The notes beneath the pieces are model-generated. The model did no database searches, was not told where the DNA came from, and worked only from the letters and a program-made list of their open reading frames with translations. A stretch of DNA of 64,000 nt, taken from Aricia agestis (Eukaryota; Arthropoda; Insecta; Lepidoptera; Lycaenidae). Shown piece by piece: positions 1 to 11,500 of this stretch. Every line of letters starts with the position of its first letter. Position 1 is the first letter of the stretch. Position numbers and translations under genes: made by a program. The stretch is from positions 2,660,762-2,724,761 of the forward strand of contig NC_056418.1 in the NCBI RefSeq assembly GCF_905147365.1. The letters are read 5' to 3'.

Positions 1-345
1 TCAACAAGAAACCCTTATAGTTTCGGTCTGTCAGGCCGTCTGTCTGTCTGTATTAAATTTTACTGTGTCAGATGCGGACATCTATACTTACCGTCTTGTA
101 CCGCGTTTGAAATTACGCGCCATTCCACGCGAACACGGACATGACATACTTGTTCTTATTTACAGCGAACACTGCACAATGCACGCGGGTGTGCTCGTAC
201 TATTTATTTACGCGCAAGATTGTTGATTAATTTAATTATTCAGTGAAACGTGAGCCGTGACCCGTTTGCTCGTTTGCCCCCTTATTTCATTAAAAAAAAT
301 CGGCATGACGCATATTTTAGGGTTCCGTAGTCAACAAGGAACCCT
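1..345. repeat. Mosaic of lepidopteran dispersed-repeat fragments
   Basis: Positions 1-60 carry an AACCCTTATAG stretch followed by a TCTGTCTGTCTG run, and 300-345 carries GGGTTCCGTAG with a second AACCCTTA. The same pair occurs near 49,745-49,815, so this is a dispersed family. Positions 256-298 are the tail (CCCGTTTGCTCGTTTGCC then an A-run) of a second family found at 18,545, 20,410, 22,780 and 27,664. No gene is seen here. Confidence 0.7.
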
Positions 346-715
346 TAGGGTGAGGCCAAACGAGCGTGATTTTGTGAGTCGTGAGTCACCTGATGGAAAG
401 CAACTACCGTCGCCCATGGACACTCGCAACATCAGAAGAGCTGCAGGTGCGTTGCCGGCCTTTTAAGAGGGAATACGCTCTCTTCTTGAAAGTTTGCAGG
501 TCGTACAGGTCCGGAAATACTGCTGGTGACAGTTTGTTCCCGAGTTTTACAGTGCGCGGCAGAAAGTTACGCGAAAAATGCACGGTGGAAGACTGCCACT
601 CATCAAGGTGATGAGGATGAGGATATTTGCGCGTGGGGCGATGGCGAAAAGTTGCAGGAGGTATGATTCCGAACGTTTCCGTCCGAGATTTTAGTATTTA
701 GTATTATAGCGGCAA
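345..715 (-). mobile_element. LINE 3' tail fragment, antisense
   Basis: The block reads as the reverse complement of the tail family seen at 27,664-27,980 (GTCACCTGATGGAAAGCAAC, then a CCATGGACACTCGC segment). It continues into a region about 480-715 containing GGTCCGGAAATACTGCTGG and GGTGGAAGACTGCC, a stretch I know as a common lepidopteran LINE 3' region. The short open frames inside it are fragments and not host genes. Confidence 0.6.
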
Positions 716-742
716 TAGAAATACATAATGTCAGAAAAACAG

Positions 743-803
743 ATGGATGAGCGCATTGGTAGCTCAAGCCGGGAGTCGTGGGTTCGAATCCCGCCGACGG
801 AAT
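743..803 (+). mobile_element. tRNA-derived SINE head (fragment)
   Basis: A tRNA-like stretch has an A-box-like GCGCATTGGTAGCTC and a perfect-looking B box GGTTCGAATCCC, followed directly by an A-rich tail. The acceptor arms do not pair and there is no mature 3' end. It is therefore a SINE head and not a functional tRNA gene. Confidence 0.6.
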
Positions 804-1124
804 AAAAAAAATCAATTTTTTTTAGCATCTATATTTATAAAAAAATATAGATATTTTAAAAGAGCCAAAAACTAAAAGAGTTAAGAAAGCTTTAATAAAT
901 GTCATTTCCGATTAAAACTAATCAGCGACATCTTTGGGAGAATTTTGCAGTTTGTAAACGTGTTTTAAAAATAGTCTACTAGATGGTGCATTTATTTATT
1001 GTATTTTTTATTTGTTAGGCTAATTTGATACACTTAACGCCATCTATCGTTCAGATGAGAACTAAAAACTGCAGACACGCTGTTTTTTATGGGATTCAAG
1101 AGTCTTATGTATAATTGGTCTGTG

Positions 1125-1375
1125 GTGTGACGGTAGTGATGATGATGATGATGAATGTAATTTACATAGTAGCATAATAATATGCTTTCTTCGTAAAACA
1201 ACGCCGGAACCCCCAAACTTTTATCTATAAGAAATCCGGAGTTCTCTTAGTATCTTCGGAACCATAGCATACCTTGGTGCAAAATCTTACTTTTTGGTAG
1301 CATATGCTTAGGATACTTCTCTTTAAATCAAAATCACCCTATTAAGTTTCCATATAATTAATAATTTCAAGTACG
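1125..1375. repeat. Dispersed repeat with (GAT)n head, copy 1
   Basis: A short GATGATGATG microsatellite is followed by about 230 bp that recurs at 34,390-34,625. Shared landmarks in the same order are GAATGTAATTT, AAAACAACGCCG, CTTGGTGCAAAATCTT / CTCGGTGCAAAATCTT, and GGTAGCATATGCTTAG. A microsatellite at one end of a dispersed element is typical of several lepidopteran repeat families. Confidence 0.65.
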
Positions 1376-2959
1376 GTTAAATTTTCATATTGTTATATGG
1401 GCATAGATGCCCTTTCGGCAGTAACGTTACGAAAATATAACGATATTTGAAGATGATGGTGAAATTATTAAACAACATTTTGTTTTTAGTTATAAAATGA
1501 TTTTAATGAACAAATATACAATAAATGTACAGTTTAATACATTAAATATAACAATTATATCAAATATTTCGTGCATCATTCATAAAATCATAAATAAATG
1601 TAAAAAAAAAACCGGTCATGTTCGTTTTTATGTTTTTCAGAATGGCAATACAGTTTCAATTATGAATCTGCTAATGAATTGAATTGCCATTGACGTAGGA
1701 CGTTATTTTACAAAATTAGATGAATCATCGACGATATTGCTCGTAATATCGTCGCTGAATTGATTGAGAGGAATTGCTAAAAGTTACCATTACGCATTTT
1801 TATTCCCAAATGAAAACAAAACTTATATAATAGACAAACAAATTGTACCCATATTTCTACCTGCAAAAGGTCTATTTTGGTAAAGCTAGAGATAAAATTA
1901 ATTTTATGTAAATAAAAATGGAAGAAATTTTGTGACCACAGAGCAAATAATTAATACGTAGTGTTTTAACTTTTAAATAAATTCTTTGTGTGTGAAAAAA
2001 ATTGTGGAATCAATTATTTATCAACCAAAAGGATTAACATTTCGATACCAGAAGTATCAATTAATGTAAGGGACAAAACACTGTTTTTCAGGAGAGCCAA
2101 AAAACGATTATATTTTTTTAAATCTCTCTATAACTTTTTACTGTTGCTTCCAATTTCAATTGTGTTTAGAACAAAGTTTCTTAGAATTTTCTCTTCTTTC
2201 ATGCTATAAAGTAAATATTTTGGAATACCAAACGGCTTAAAATATAGCATGTCCCTTACATTAAAAAAATATGTTTAGTTGTCCCTTAAGTTACTAATAT
2301 TTTATGTGTAAAGGGTGAAGCATACGGTAAGCAGCAAAATAAATAGAAAATTATACGAAATTCTATTGTAAAGAACTCTTATAGTATTGCAGTTTAATGT
2401 AACTATAGATTTTCTACTAAAATTATAGTATTTTGATACCATCAAAATAGGTTCATTGCATGATTAATGTTAGTTTCAGCTATCACAGATTTAAATGAAA
2501 TTTAGGGATACAAAAATAAAACGATTTATTGTTAATATTTTTTATTTATTTTCAACGACGGATAAAGAAAAAATGTTTCTGAGACCTAATCAACAGTCTC
2601 ATTTATTAAATAATGGAATGAATGTACTGGAAACAAAAGAAAAATGAAAAATATGAATTGACTGATTAAAATTTAAAAAATAATAAGTACAAATGATATG
2701 AACATTAATGTAATGTAAGAAGTTATTTCAACCCTTTAAATTTTACCATTAAAATAGTTTAATTTACTTACTAATCGTTATATCATCATAATCTGTCCAT
2801 TCCTAATTTGACAGATTATCTTTAATTTCAGCTCCTTACTACAATATGCCGATTATGTAATAACTTGAAATCAAATTCGTATTTGCTTTACTTTATTTAT
2901 TTGTGAGATTGTTGCTAAAATACCGAGTACTTACATTAATTAATTGATTCTCCTAATGG

Positions 2960-3080
2960 TTATCCCTCCGGCGCGGCGGCGCGCGCGACTAGCGTAAAGA
3001 CGTTGCGTTTGTATCGGGGGAGGGGTAAGACAGCGACGCGACGACGAAACGTGTTCGCGGCTCGCGCGCAGTTCAAGATT
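2960..3080 (+). promoter_or_regulatory. CpG-rich block, probable Gug promoter
   Basis: In an otherwise AT-rich region this block is dense in CpG (GGCGCGGCGGCGCGCGCG and neighbours). It lies about 1.5 kb upstream of the Atrophin start codon and about 400 bp upstream of a strong splice donor at 3489|3490. No TATA box is evident. I infer a broad housekeeping-type promoter; the transcription start itself cannot be placed. Confidence 0.45.
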
Positions 3081-3471
3081 GTTATTGTTACGTCTACAAC
3101 TATTGTGGTTTAAGGCAGAGTAGACAGAATGATAGAGTATGCCGACTTAGAACTGATGTTGAAATTTTTAAATTTGACGTATTATGACGAAAATCGTTGC
3201 TAGGGTTGTTAAATTGTTACCTACGAATTTAAAACTATGACATATTCGATGGACGTGTTCCTCTTTGGTCGTATTGTTGTTTGTGTTTTGGCACATTCGA
3301 TTAAAATTGTCAGAATCCAATTTTGAAATCATTATTTTAAATATTTAAAAATAAATTATATCAGCCAGCGCGAGGCACTGTCCACATTCCGTTTATAATC
3401 CTAGTGAAACCCGACGAATTTGACAGATATTGAAACCTGTCCGTCTCTTTGCAGTCGAACTACTGGTCGTT

Positions 3472-3489
3472 ATGTCTATTGTATTTAAG
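3472..3489 (+). other. Probable end of Gug 5' UTR exon 1, with uORF start
   Basis: A near-consensus donor AAG|GTAAGG ends here, and a plausible acceptor TTTTACAG is found at 4435-4442. Splicing would join this leader to the exon that holds the Atrophin ATG. An upstream ATG at 3472 would open a 16-codon uORF ending at a TAA after the splice. The splice pair is inferred from sequence only. Confidence 0.4.
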
Positions 3490-4571
3490 GTAAGGGTGTA
3501 AATTATTAAATACTATTACTTACTTTATTTTTCAGAGAAAAAAAAAATTAATTGTCTGTTACATCAATTTTTCTGTCACAAATCGTTTTACTCAGGCCAA
3601 AAATTTTTACTGTAAGGGATTTTTTTTAAACGATAGAATTTTTTAAATAATATCATTCGATAGAGCAGAAAATTCTGAATCCAATGATATATATAACTCA
3701 TTTTCGCCAAAATGTCCCTTACGTTAATTGATACTTCTGGTATCGATTTATTGAAAACATGATTTTTTTCGATTTAAATTTTTATCAACCAAAATGCAGA
3801 GCAATAAAACAGCGGAGCTAAAATGGTCACATTTAGCAATTCCTCTCAATTAATTCAGCAAATGAATTGTCAAACTGACAAATGTCAATTAAGGAACGAA
3901 TTACTAGACATGAATTGCAAACAGAATTACATTTTGCGATTTAAAAAAAAAATCGTATCATGATTCATATTATGATTCTCTAAAGCGACCATTTTAGCCC
4001 CGCAGTACTCAATAGGTAGGTATAAATATTTTTAAATTACTAAAAGGCACAGAACGTTTTTTTACAGGTTTTTTTCTAATGGCAACATTTGGTTTTAGAT
4101 GGCAACATTTGAACCTACAAAAGGCAACCTGGACTGAGTATACTCTGGCAACACTGATCGTGGCAGCCATTTTATAGAAATGAACTTGTCTATGCGTTCT
4201 AAAGAAAGGTGAAGCTAAACAAAAGGGTAGCATGTAGATAGCATTACCTAAGTTATTGTGAAAATATGAAGAAAATATTAGTATTTAGTTTAATTATGAA
4301 ACTTTCATCATGCCGTGAAGTGAGAATGTGTAAATAGTTACTTCTGTGCTTACAAAGTCGATAAAATGAAACACAATGCATCGTGTAATGGTGGCCATTA
4401 GTGGCAATAATTATGTATATTGGCATACTTACGGTTTTACAGACCAACAATAATACGGCTTTTACGGAACTATAACGTGGATACTAGTGTTTATTGGTGA
4501 AAAGTATGTAAACAATCGTTAAAAAAGTATGTGAAGTGTGGGTTCGAGCATAGTGTATTTATCAAATTATC

Positions 4572-7500
4572 ATGGCACAGAATCAAGGGGAGGTGCAAGT
4601 GACACCAAACCAAGCAGTGAAAGACAAAGATATTTACGCTTGTTTGCCCGATATTCGCACCAACGGTCCTCTGGGACCAGACGAGCCGTGCCCTGGTGGT
4701 GAGGAACTACGATGGTTGCCGGACCAAGCCCCCAGCCGAGACTTGGTTATGTACCTACGTGCAGCGCGGTCCATGGCAGCATTCGCAGACATGTGTGACG
4801 GTGGATCCCCTGATGACGGATGCATAGCTGCCAGTCGGGATGACACAACTATCAATGCCCTCGATGTACTTCATGACTCTGGATATGACCCCGGACGAGC
4901 ACTTCAGGCTCTAGTTAAATGTCCAGCACCCAAAGGAATTGAAAAGAAGTGGTCCGAGGAAGAGACTAAACGGTTTGTCAAAGGAATCCGTCAATTTGGT
5001 AAGAATTTTTTTAAAATTCGTAAAGACTTACTGCCACATAAAGACACATCAGAATTAGTTGAGTTTTACTACTTATGGAAGAAGACTCCTGGTGCAAGTA
5101 GTAATAGGCCCCACAGAAGAAGACGCCAGGCATCGCTCCGGCGAGTTCGTAACACTAGAAACTCTCGTGCTGGTACACCCAAAGAACCGACACCAGAGGC
5201 TACACCCGCTGTGCCAGAAACGAATGGTTCGAGACCCTCACCGAATCCTAAGGAAGGAGGTGAAATGAGTTCTGTTACCGAAGATGAAAATTCAGAAGAT
5301 GATAGTGATTCCAGAGATGCTGGTGATCTCGCCAAAACAGACAACGGTAGAGTTGATAACCCTGAAGATTCACCGAGTAGAATGAGGACTAGAAACAAAT
5401 CTAAAGAACAAACTACACCAAACACCAAGAAAACGCAAGATGAAAGTGACAGTGATTCAAAATCAAAGAAACCTAATAAACTTATTACACAAAGTGCAAA
5501 TAATAATAATACTGAAAAAGTTCCACCTCCTCAGTCACCTGTCACTAAAGATAAAAAGAAAGTGGCTAATGGCAAAGTTGATGTGTCTAAAGTTAAAAAG
5601 CGTCTTCCAGATGACTCAAAAATTGAAGGTATAATGGATGGTGATGTGCAGATGAAGAAGTGTAGACCAGATGACCCATCTGAGAGTCCGTCAGAAAGCT
5701 TAACAAATGATAGCTTTCCCGCTATGGATGAAAGCGAACCTGCTGAACCAGAAAGTGAAATTTGTGATTTTAGTTTTAACAAAACTGACAAGGAGATGGA
5801 CCAAAGCAAAGATGTTGAAAGTGAAATACCTAATAAACCTTCCGAACCACTGATTAAAACTGAGAATATTGAACCACCAGTTAAAATGGAGAAAGATCCT
5901 TTGCCACCTTTGTTCAAAGTGGCATCTGAAAATGAGGACAGAGGGGCTCTTGATCTAAAAACAGACTCAACAACACCTAAGACATTTGAAAATGCAGAAC
6001 CTAGACCACTCACAGTGTTCTCTAAGACTGAACTTATTATTCCTAAAGTTACACCTATGAGTGCTGAAACTATGGAAAAAATTAAAATAAAAGAGGAAAT
6101 AGACACAGAGGAGCAAACATTAAATCTACAGAAAGATGATTTTCAGAAGGATCCCTTATCACACAGTTTTTCTGGGCACAACTTAAGTCAATCCAGCAAG
6201 CCGCTTAACTTAGAGAATACCAACTTCTTTATAAAAGACAACCATAATATCTTTAATCCAAAACTTACTCATAATATAAAAATTGAAGGGGTCCCAAGTA
6301 ACATTTTTAATCCTGCTTTATCTAAGGACAACTCTATAATTAGAAGCACAAAAGATTTTCCACCTACAATGCCATTTTCATACCCATCAAGTATTAATTT
6401 TGCTAATGACCCTGGCAAACACAACTCACACTTAAACCCGCTGAAAACAGTAATAAAATTGGAGCCAAGAGATGAGGCAAGTGAAATGAAAAGTCAAAAT
6501 ACACCTGAAGTATTTACAGCAACAATTTCTGCATCAAGTAAAGTGGATTCTCCAAATGCACCAAGATTAGATCCTTTACAAAGAATAAGCCCGTCTCCTA
6601 CAAATACAAGAGCTTCTTCACCTCATATGGAGCATTCTACAGCAACTAATATAGAACCAGTATCTCCTGCTACAGCTCCAGAAATGAAATCTCAAGAACC
6701 TGACACAGAAGATAAGCAGCCTACTGATTTGAAAACTCAACCTTCAACAAAATTAGAAAATTCAAATGGAAACTTAAGACCTCCAATTTTCCCTGCGCCT
6801 ATTCGCCCAGAGAATCTAGGAGTGCGAGCAACAGAACCATCACCAATTCCTGTATCAGGACAAAGTATGCCTCCTCCACCGCTCAGCCAACCTTCAATTA
6901 CAGGTTTGCTTCCACCAGGTCCTCTCTTGTCTGTTGGAAGTGGATCAAGTGTTGGCCCTTATGGTTTTATGCCATCATCTTTGTATGCTCATGCTGCCCA
7001 TCCAGGCTTAGACAAGCCAGGATCAATGCCTCCATTGATGCAGCCTATTCCTCCTAGCCATGCTTTAGCTGCAGCGAATCTTATATCACAACAGTCTAAC
7101 CAACCAGATCCATCAATGCCACAGGATCTCAAAATTAAACAAGAAATCCCGGATAATATGCCTGCTAATTTGTCAACACAAAGTGTCTCAGATCCTCTTC
7201 AATCTCTTAAGGAAGTCAAAGTTCCTGGCTATCCAATTGGAAGTTCAATAGCCCAACATCTAAGCTCAGAAAGAGATAGAGACTCGGTACCAAGTGCAGA
7301 AAACTCAACGCGGCCTCCAAGTCAGCCACAATCAGAAACTTCAAATATGCAAAGTGCTTTCCTGGGCCCGAGAATTGAAAGCATAAAGAAAGAACCAGAT
7401 TTCTTACATCAACCTCATATTACTCCAGTGTCAACAAGTCAGAGTAATGCTTCCGATTCGTCGCATGCTTTACAGCCAGTAAAGAGTCCTCATACACCAA

Positions 7501-10034
7501 CACCTATAAAAAGCCAGCCAGGCCATAATGGTACCCCTGGTCATCCGCATCCTTCTACTACAACTTCTCCTTTCTCAAGGCACTTAACTAGTCCATCTCA
7601 ATCTAGGCAAATTTCTGCCTCTCCTATTCAGCATAACCCTCCAACATCACATTCTGCTTTGAATTTGATGAATCCCACTCCTTTAACGATACCTGCAACT
7701 ATGGCAGGTCCAGTTATGCATTCAGGCCAACAAGGACATCCACATCCATTTGCCTCTCCACTTCATCACCCACATCATCCTCTACTGCATCCATCTTCTA
7801 TATTCCAGCTCTCCGCTGCTGCTGCAGCACATGCAATGCATCCATATTATGGTCATCCACATCCTGGATACTCAATGCCATATCCATATCCTTATGGTCC
7901 ATTACCACAACCACACCCTATTCCTCCTATGCATCCATCAAGTTCATCAAGACATGATCCTGTTAAACCAGCAACCATCGAATCTACTACAATGCTAAGT
8001 GCCCACCACAGTACTAGTTCATCAGTGACAACTAGATCTTTGCGAGAAATTTCGGAGAGTTCAGATGATCCGAGAAACCCTAGTGGTTCAGAAAGACATC
8101 AATTACATGAGACTACTATGACTCATCATCACTCAACTAGTCATCATAGTGCAGTCCATACAAGCACAGAGAAGCAACCAAGTCATGCTGGCGGTGGCAC
8201 TAATCATACATTATCAATATCTCATTCGACATCAAGCAGCTCTTCACAGTCTATCCAGCACAAAATCAATACGCAACAGAAGAGTAGCTCACACTCAAGT
8301 TCGCCGCTTCATCTTTCGGCAAGCGTTTCACAGACGACCAGTTCATCAGCAAGTGTGAATGTTACAAATAATCACACTCATCATCATTCTCATCATCTTG
8401 CTCACCATCCAGAAAGGTTGTCGCCAGCTGATTCAATGTTACTACGGCATCATCCTAAGATGCTTTCTGGTAATCCAAACCATCTAATGATTCAACCGCC
8501 TTCAATGGGCCATTCAATGGGATTAGGTCTGCCACCAGGCCCTGGACCTAGTTCAATAGAAAGCTTGCGCTTGCATGCACAAGCAGCTGCGGGCTTACAA
8601 GCTTCTCATGCTCGCTCTAACTCTCCTCACCAAATGCCTCATGGTCACCCTCATTTACGAGGCCCTCCACGACCTCACCCCGAAGACAATCCTGAATTGA
8701 AATTAGAGACGCAATCGCAACCAGAAGAAGAAGAAATTCCAAGTCCCGCACACATACCTCATGGCCCTAGCCCAGAACCCAAAATAGAAGATACTGAATG
8801 CCATAGATCTCAATCAGCTATATTTTTAAGACACTGGAATAGAGGAGATTACAACTCTTGTACTAGAACTGATCTTATATTCAAACCAGTTCCTGAGTCT
8901 AAGCTTGCTAGAAAAAGAGAGGAAAGGCTAAGAAAACAAGCTGAGCGTGATAGAGAAGAAAGAGAAAAAATAGCACAACAAGCTCACAGAAAAATTGCTA
9001 CTCCCGAAAAACCTGACACAAAACCGCCTTCACGCGGAGCCATTGAAACTATCACATCTCCATATGATAGATTCCCGCGGCCGCCGGGGTATCCAGATAC
9101 GCCAGCTTTACGTCAGTTGTCAGAATATGCTAGACCTCATGCAGGTTTCAGTCCGGGCAATATTCCCCGTCACTGTATGGATCCTATGCTCCAATATCAA
9201 TTGAGTTCAATGTATGGCGCAGCCGGTGCAAGGGAACGACTAGAACTTGAACATCTCGAAAGAGAAAAAAGAGACAGGGAAATTAGAGAACTCCGTGAAC
9301 GTGAGCTGAACGATAGATTAAAAGAAGAGCTGCTTAAAAACAACGTGGGACCTCGAGCCTTAGACCCTCACTGGCTGGAAATGCACAGAAGGTATGGAAT
9401 GCCTCCGCCACCGCCACAAGGTGCTATACCTGTTCAGTTCGGATTATATCCTCCGGGACACGGCCCCGGTGCGTTATCACAACTAGACCGTGAACGTTTG
9501 GAAAGATTGGGAATTCCGCCTGGAGGAGCCGGGGGCCCTCCCCAATCAGTTCCCGTATCGGGTGCCCCACCGCATCACCCTCATCATCCGCACCCGGGAG
9601 TGGCGGCCGCTCAATTAGAAGCAGCGGAGCGACTCGCTTTGGCGGCGGACCCTATGGTGCGCTTACAGATGGCGGGCATAAATCCTGAGTATCACGCACA
9701 TACCCATGCCCATACCCATGCTCACTCCCATACACACCTACACCTGCACCCGGGTCAGCAGGCGGCGCAGGCCCAACAGGATGCCCTGGGACTCGGACTC
9801 GGTGCAGGAGGACCATATAGGCCCCTGCCACACCCGGACCTCCTCGGAAGGCCGTATGCCGAGCAGCTAGCCCAGCAGGCGGCGGCACACGAACAGCTGC
9901 AGAGGCAGCTGCTCCTAGAACGCGAGCGAGGCTTCTTACACCCGGCTCACCACGAAGATTTCCTTCGGCAGCAGCGAGAGAGGGAACTGAAAGTGAGAGC
10001 ACTGGAGGAGGCGGCCCGCGCGTCGCGGCCTTAG
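4572..10034 (+). CDS. Gug: Atrophin / Grunge transcriptional co-repressor (RERE family)
   Basis: An uninterrupted 1820-codon frame. The N-terminus (residues about 20-120) has the ELM2 region with the family-typical DLVMYLRAARSMAAF and CIAASRDDTT. The SANT domain follows (about 125-175; KKWSEEETKRFVKGIRQFGK, then FYYLWKKTP) and a basic patch (RRRRQ). The long middle is low-complexity, rich in Ser, Pro, His and Gln. The atrophin C-terminal domain starts near residue 1405 (LRHWNRGDYNSCTRTDLIF, SKLARKREER) and includes Arg-Glu-rich helices at about 1555-1580. Family members are nuclear co-repressors that use ELM2-SANT to recruit histone deacetylase or methyltransferase activity, acting with nuclear receptors such as Tailless in flies. 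No BAH domain precedes ELM2 and no GATA-type finger follows SANT, unlike vertebrate RERE. The ATG is the first in frame and lies just before conserved sequence. A 5' UTR intron is likely. Confidence 0.93.
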   Translation: MAQNQGEVQVTPNQAVKDKDIYACLPDIRTNGPLGPDEPCPGGEELRWLPDQAPSRDLVMYLRAARSMAAFADMCDGGSPDDGCIAASRDDTTINALDVLHDSGYDPGRALQALVKCPAPKGIEKKWSEEETKRFVKGIRQFGKNFFKIRKDLLPHKDTSELVEFYYLWKKTPGASSNRPHRRRRQASLRRVRNTRNSRAGTPKEPTPEATPAVPETNGSRPSPNPKEGGEMSSVTEDENSEDDSDSRDAGDLAKTDNGRVDNPEDSPSRMRTRNKSKEQTTPNTKKTQDESDSDSKSKKPNKLITQSANNNNTEKVPPPQSPVTKDKKKVANGKVDVSKVKKRLPDDSKIEGIMDGDVQMKKCRPDDPSESPSESLTNDSFPAMDESEPAEPESEICDFSFNKTDKEMDQSKDVESEIPNKPSEPLIKTENIEPPVKMEKDPLPPLFKVASENEDRGALDLKTDSTTPKTFENAEPRPLTVFSKTELIIPKVTPMSAETMEKIKIKEEIDTEEQTLNLQKDDFQKDPLSHSFSGHNLSQSSKPLNLENTNFFIKDNHNIFNPKLTHNIKIEGVPSNIFNPALSKDNSIIRSTKDFPPTMPFSYPSSINFANDPGKHNSHLNPLKTVIKLEPRDEASEMKSQNTPEVFTATISASSKVDSPNAPRLDPLQRISPSPTNTRASSPHMEHSTATNIEPVSPATAPEMKSQEPDTEDKQPTDLKTQPSTKLENSNGNLRPPIFPAPIRPENLGVRATEPSPIPVSGQSMPPPPLSQPSITGLLPPGPLLSVGSGSSVGPYGFMPSSLYAHAAHPGLDKPGSMPPLMQPIPPSHALAAANLISQQSNQPDPSMPQDLKIKQEIPDNMPANLSTQSVSDPLQSLKEVKVPGYPIGSSIAQHLSSERDRDSVPSAENSTRPPSQPQSETSNMQSAFLGPRIESIKKEPDFLHQPHITPVSTSQSNASDSSHALQPVKSPHTPTPIKSQPGHNGTPGHPHPSTTTSPFSRHLTSPSQSRQISASPIQHNPPTSHSALNLMNPTPLTIPATMAGPVMHSGQQGHPHPFASPLHHPHHPLLHPSSIFQLSAAAAAHAMHPYYGHPHPGYSMPYPYPYGPLPQPHPIPPMHPSSSSRHDPVKPATIESTTMLSAHHSTSSSVTTRSLREISESSDDPRNPSGSERHQLHETTMTHHHSTSHHSAVHTSTEKQPSHAGGGTNHTLSISHSTSSSSSQSIQHKINTQQKSSSHSSSPLHLSASVSQTTSSSASVNVTNNHTHHHSHHLAHHPERLSPADSMLLRHHPKMLSGNPNHLMIQPPSMGHSMGLGLPPGPGPSSIESLRLHAQAAAGLQASHARSNSPHQMPHGHPHLRGPPRPHPEDNPELKLETQSQPEEEEIPSPAHIPHGPSPEPKIEDTECHRSQSAIFLRHWNRGDYNSCTRTDLIFKPVPESKLARKREERLRKQAERDREEREKIAQQAHRKIATPEKPDTKPPSRGAIETITSPYDRFPRPPGYPDTPALRQLSEYARPHAGFSPGNIPRHCMDPMLQYQLSSMYGAAGARERLELEHLEREKRDREIRELRERELNDRLKEELLKNNVGPRALDPHWLEMHRRYGMPPPPPQGAIPVQFGLYPPGHGPGALSQLDRERLERLGIPPGGAGGPPQSVPVSGAPPHHPHHPHPGVAAAQLEAAERLALAADPMVRLQMAGINPEYHAHTHAHTHAHSHTHLHLHPGQQAAQAQQDALGLGLGAGGPYRPLPHPDLLGRPYAEQLAQQAAAHEQLQRQLLLERERGFLHPAHHEDFLRQQRERELKVRALEEAARASRP

Positions 10035-11500
10035 TGTCCCGCCCGCCTCCCGCCCGACGACGCCGTAGTGGTGATCGAGTAGTGACAGTTCGTGCGGTCG
10101 CGAGGCCAAACATAAGTTTTAAAGTGTTCACGCGATAGTGTTACGAAAGTTAAGTACGCGATACAGTTTCAAATATGACGATATATCTTTAATTTTATTT
10201 ATGTGTAATTTATATGTAATTAAGTTTTTATAATATTTTTATATTCGCATGGTGTAGGACGCTTGTTTCTATGCTCAAATTATTTCATAACGACTAGTCA
10301 TAATTAAAGATTATTTGTAGTATAATATTATGAGTCACACATTTTTACTTAGAGTGCTGGTAGTTTAAATTATTTTATATGATATACTTATCCATATAGC
10401 TATACAGTTTAAGGGTGCTGGTTTTCATTCGAAAGAATGGACCATATGACATTGTAAAATTTAGTTTGCTTTTATGTTTATGACATAATAGTAACTGAGA
10501 TGCAATTTTAATTTAGGACAGAAAAGTAGCAACTTGCCATCTTGTGGACTTGCCTTTTTTATGTCTTGTAAGTTGTAACTTGAACAACTTCGAAGTTCGA
10601 GTATTGTGGTAATCTGTCTTATAGCTACCAGGGATCTTTTAACGAGTACCTAATTACATAGGCATTTGAGATTAAGGCGTTAATTTGCAAAATCACATAT
10701 CAGTAAGTAGAAAAGTCGTTTGTACGCCATTAGAGTGCTGACTGCTGCGCTAGCGCTAACCGGTCATGCAAATGTTTAATTTCGATTTTGTAAAAAGCGT
10801 TACTATTTGTACTGAGCTTGATTATGATAATTAAGTTTTAGTTATGACTGTAATATACATAATGAAATACTAATTAATATTATAATGATAACACATTTTA
10901 TGCCAGTGAACATAAATATTTATATTGAATTTAACACTTGTTTCATTTAAGAAACAATCGCTTTTTACACTTGCAAGTGCATTAAAATACATACTACTTA
11001 AATAATTGTAGAGATTTTTAATTTATTAAATTGTAAATATTTCAATAACGTGAAGAATAGCAATACGTCTTTTCACCGGCATAAATTTACAATGGTTTAA
11101 TATTTTATATCGTAAACAAAATGTGGTCTACGATTTTAGTTCTCAACTGTGTTGTTGAAATATTTAATAGTTAAGTACAAAATATTTATTCCCATACATA
11201 CACAATTAACATAAGATTGGAATTTAAAAGATTTAATTACCTTGTATTTTTTACAATTAATGTGTAAAATAATTTATGTCGTACAAATAATGAAGCCAAA
11301 ATGTTGAATATACTCAAAATTAAAACAGGAATACCGATTCAAATACAACGCGCAAAAGGGTTTTAAACCGACTGTTCTTAATTCAAAATTCAAAACTGAT
11401 AAACTGCCCGTTGTAAAATAATGTAATATTGTAATCTTTACCCAAGGTACCTTTCACATTTGATCTTGCACAGTATTTGTAAAATAAATCCATTTTTTAA
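10035..11500 (+). other. Gug 3' UTR, AT-rich
   Basis: Sequence after the TAG is AT-rich, without large open frames or obvious transposons, as expected for a long 3' UTR. An AATAAA polyadenylation signal is present at 11483-11488; other weaker candidates exist, so the true end is not fixed. From 11,500 to 12,100 I see only AT-rich sequence. Confidence 0.5.

Larger units (their letters stand above)
1756..3857. repeat. About 2.1 kb segment with two nested inverted-repeat pairs
   Basis: The outer arms are 1756-1791 and 3821-3857; both contain GAGAGGAATTGCTAAA or its complement and match at most of about 36 positions. The inner arms are 2041-2075 and 3713-3746, sharing CGATACCAGAAGTATCAATT. Arms pair in the correct nested order, so the segment may be an old terminal-inverted-repeat element or two facing copies of a MITE. 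No transposase is visible. It contains the CpG-rich promoter block of the downstream gene. Confidence 0.5.

Noticed and set aside
5531..6106. 191-codon antisense frame inside Gug
   Set aside because: Shadow of the Ser/Asp/Glu-rich sense frame; it resembles no protein and overlaps the well-supported CDS.
9652..10131. 159-codon antisense frame over the end of Gug
   Set aside because: It is the shadow of a GC-rich, His/Pro/Ala-rich coding region; its translation is Arg/Pro/Ala-rich and has no recognisable domain.
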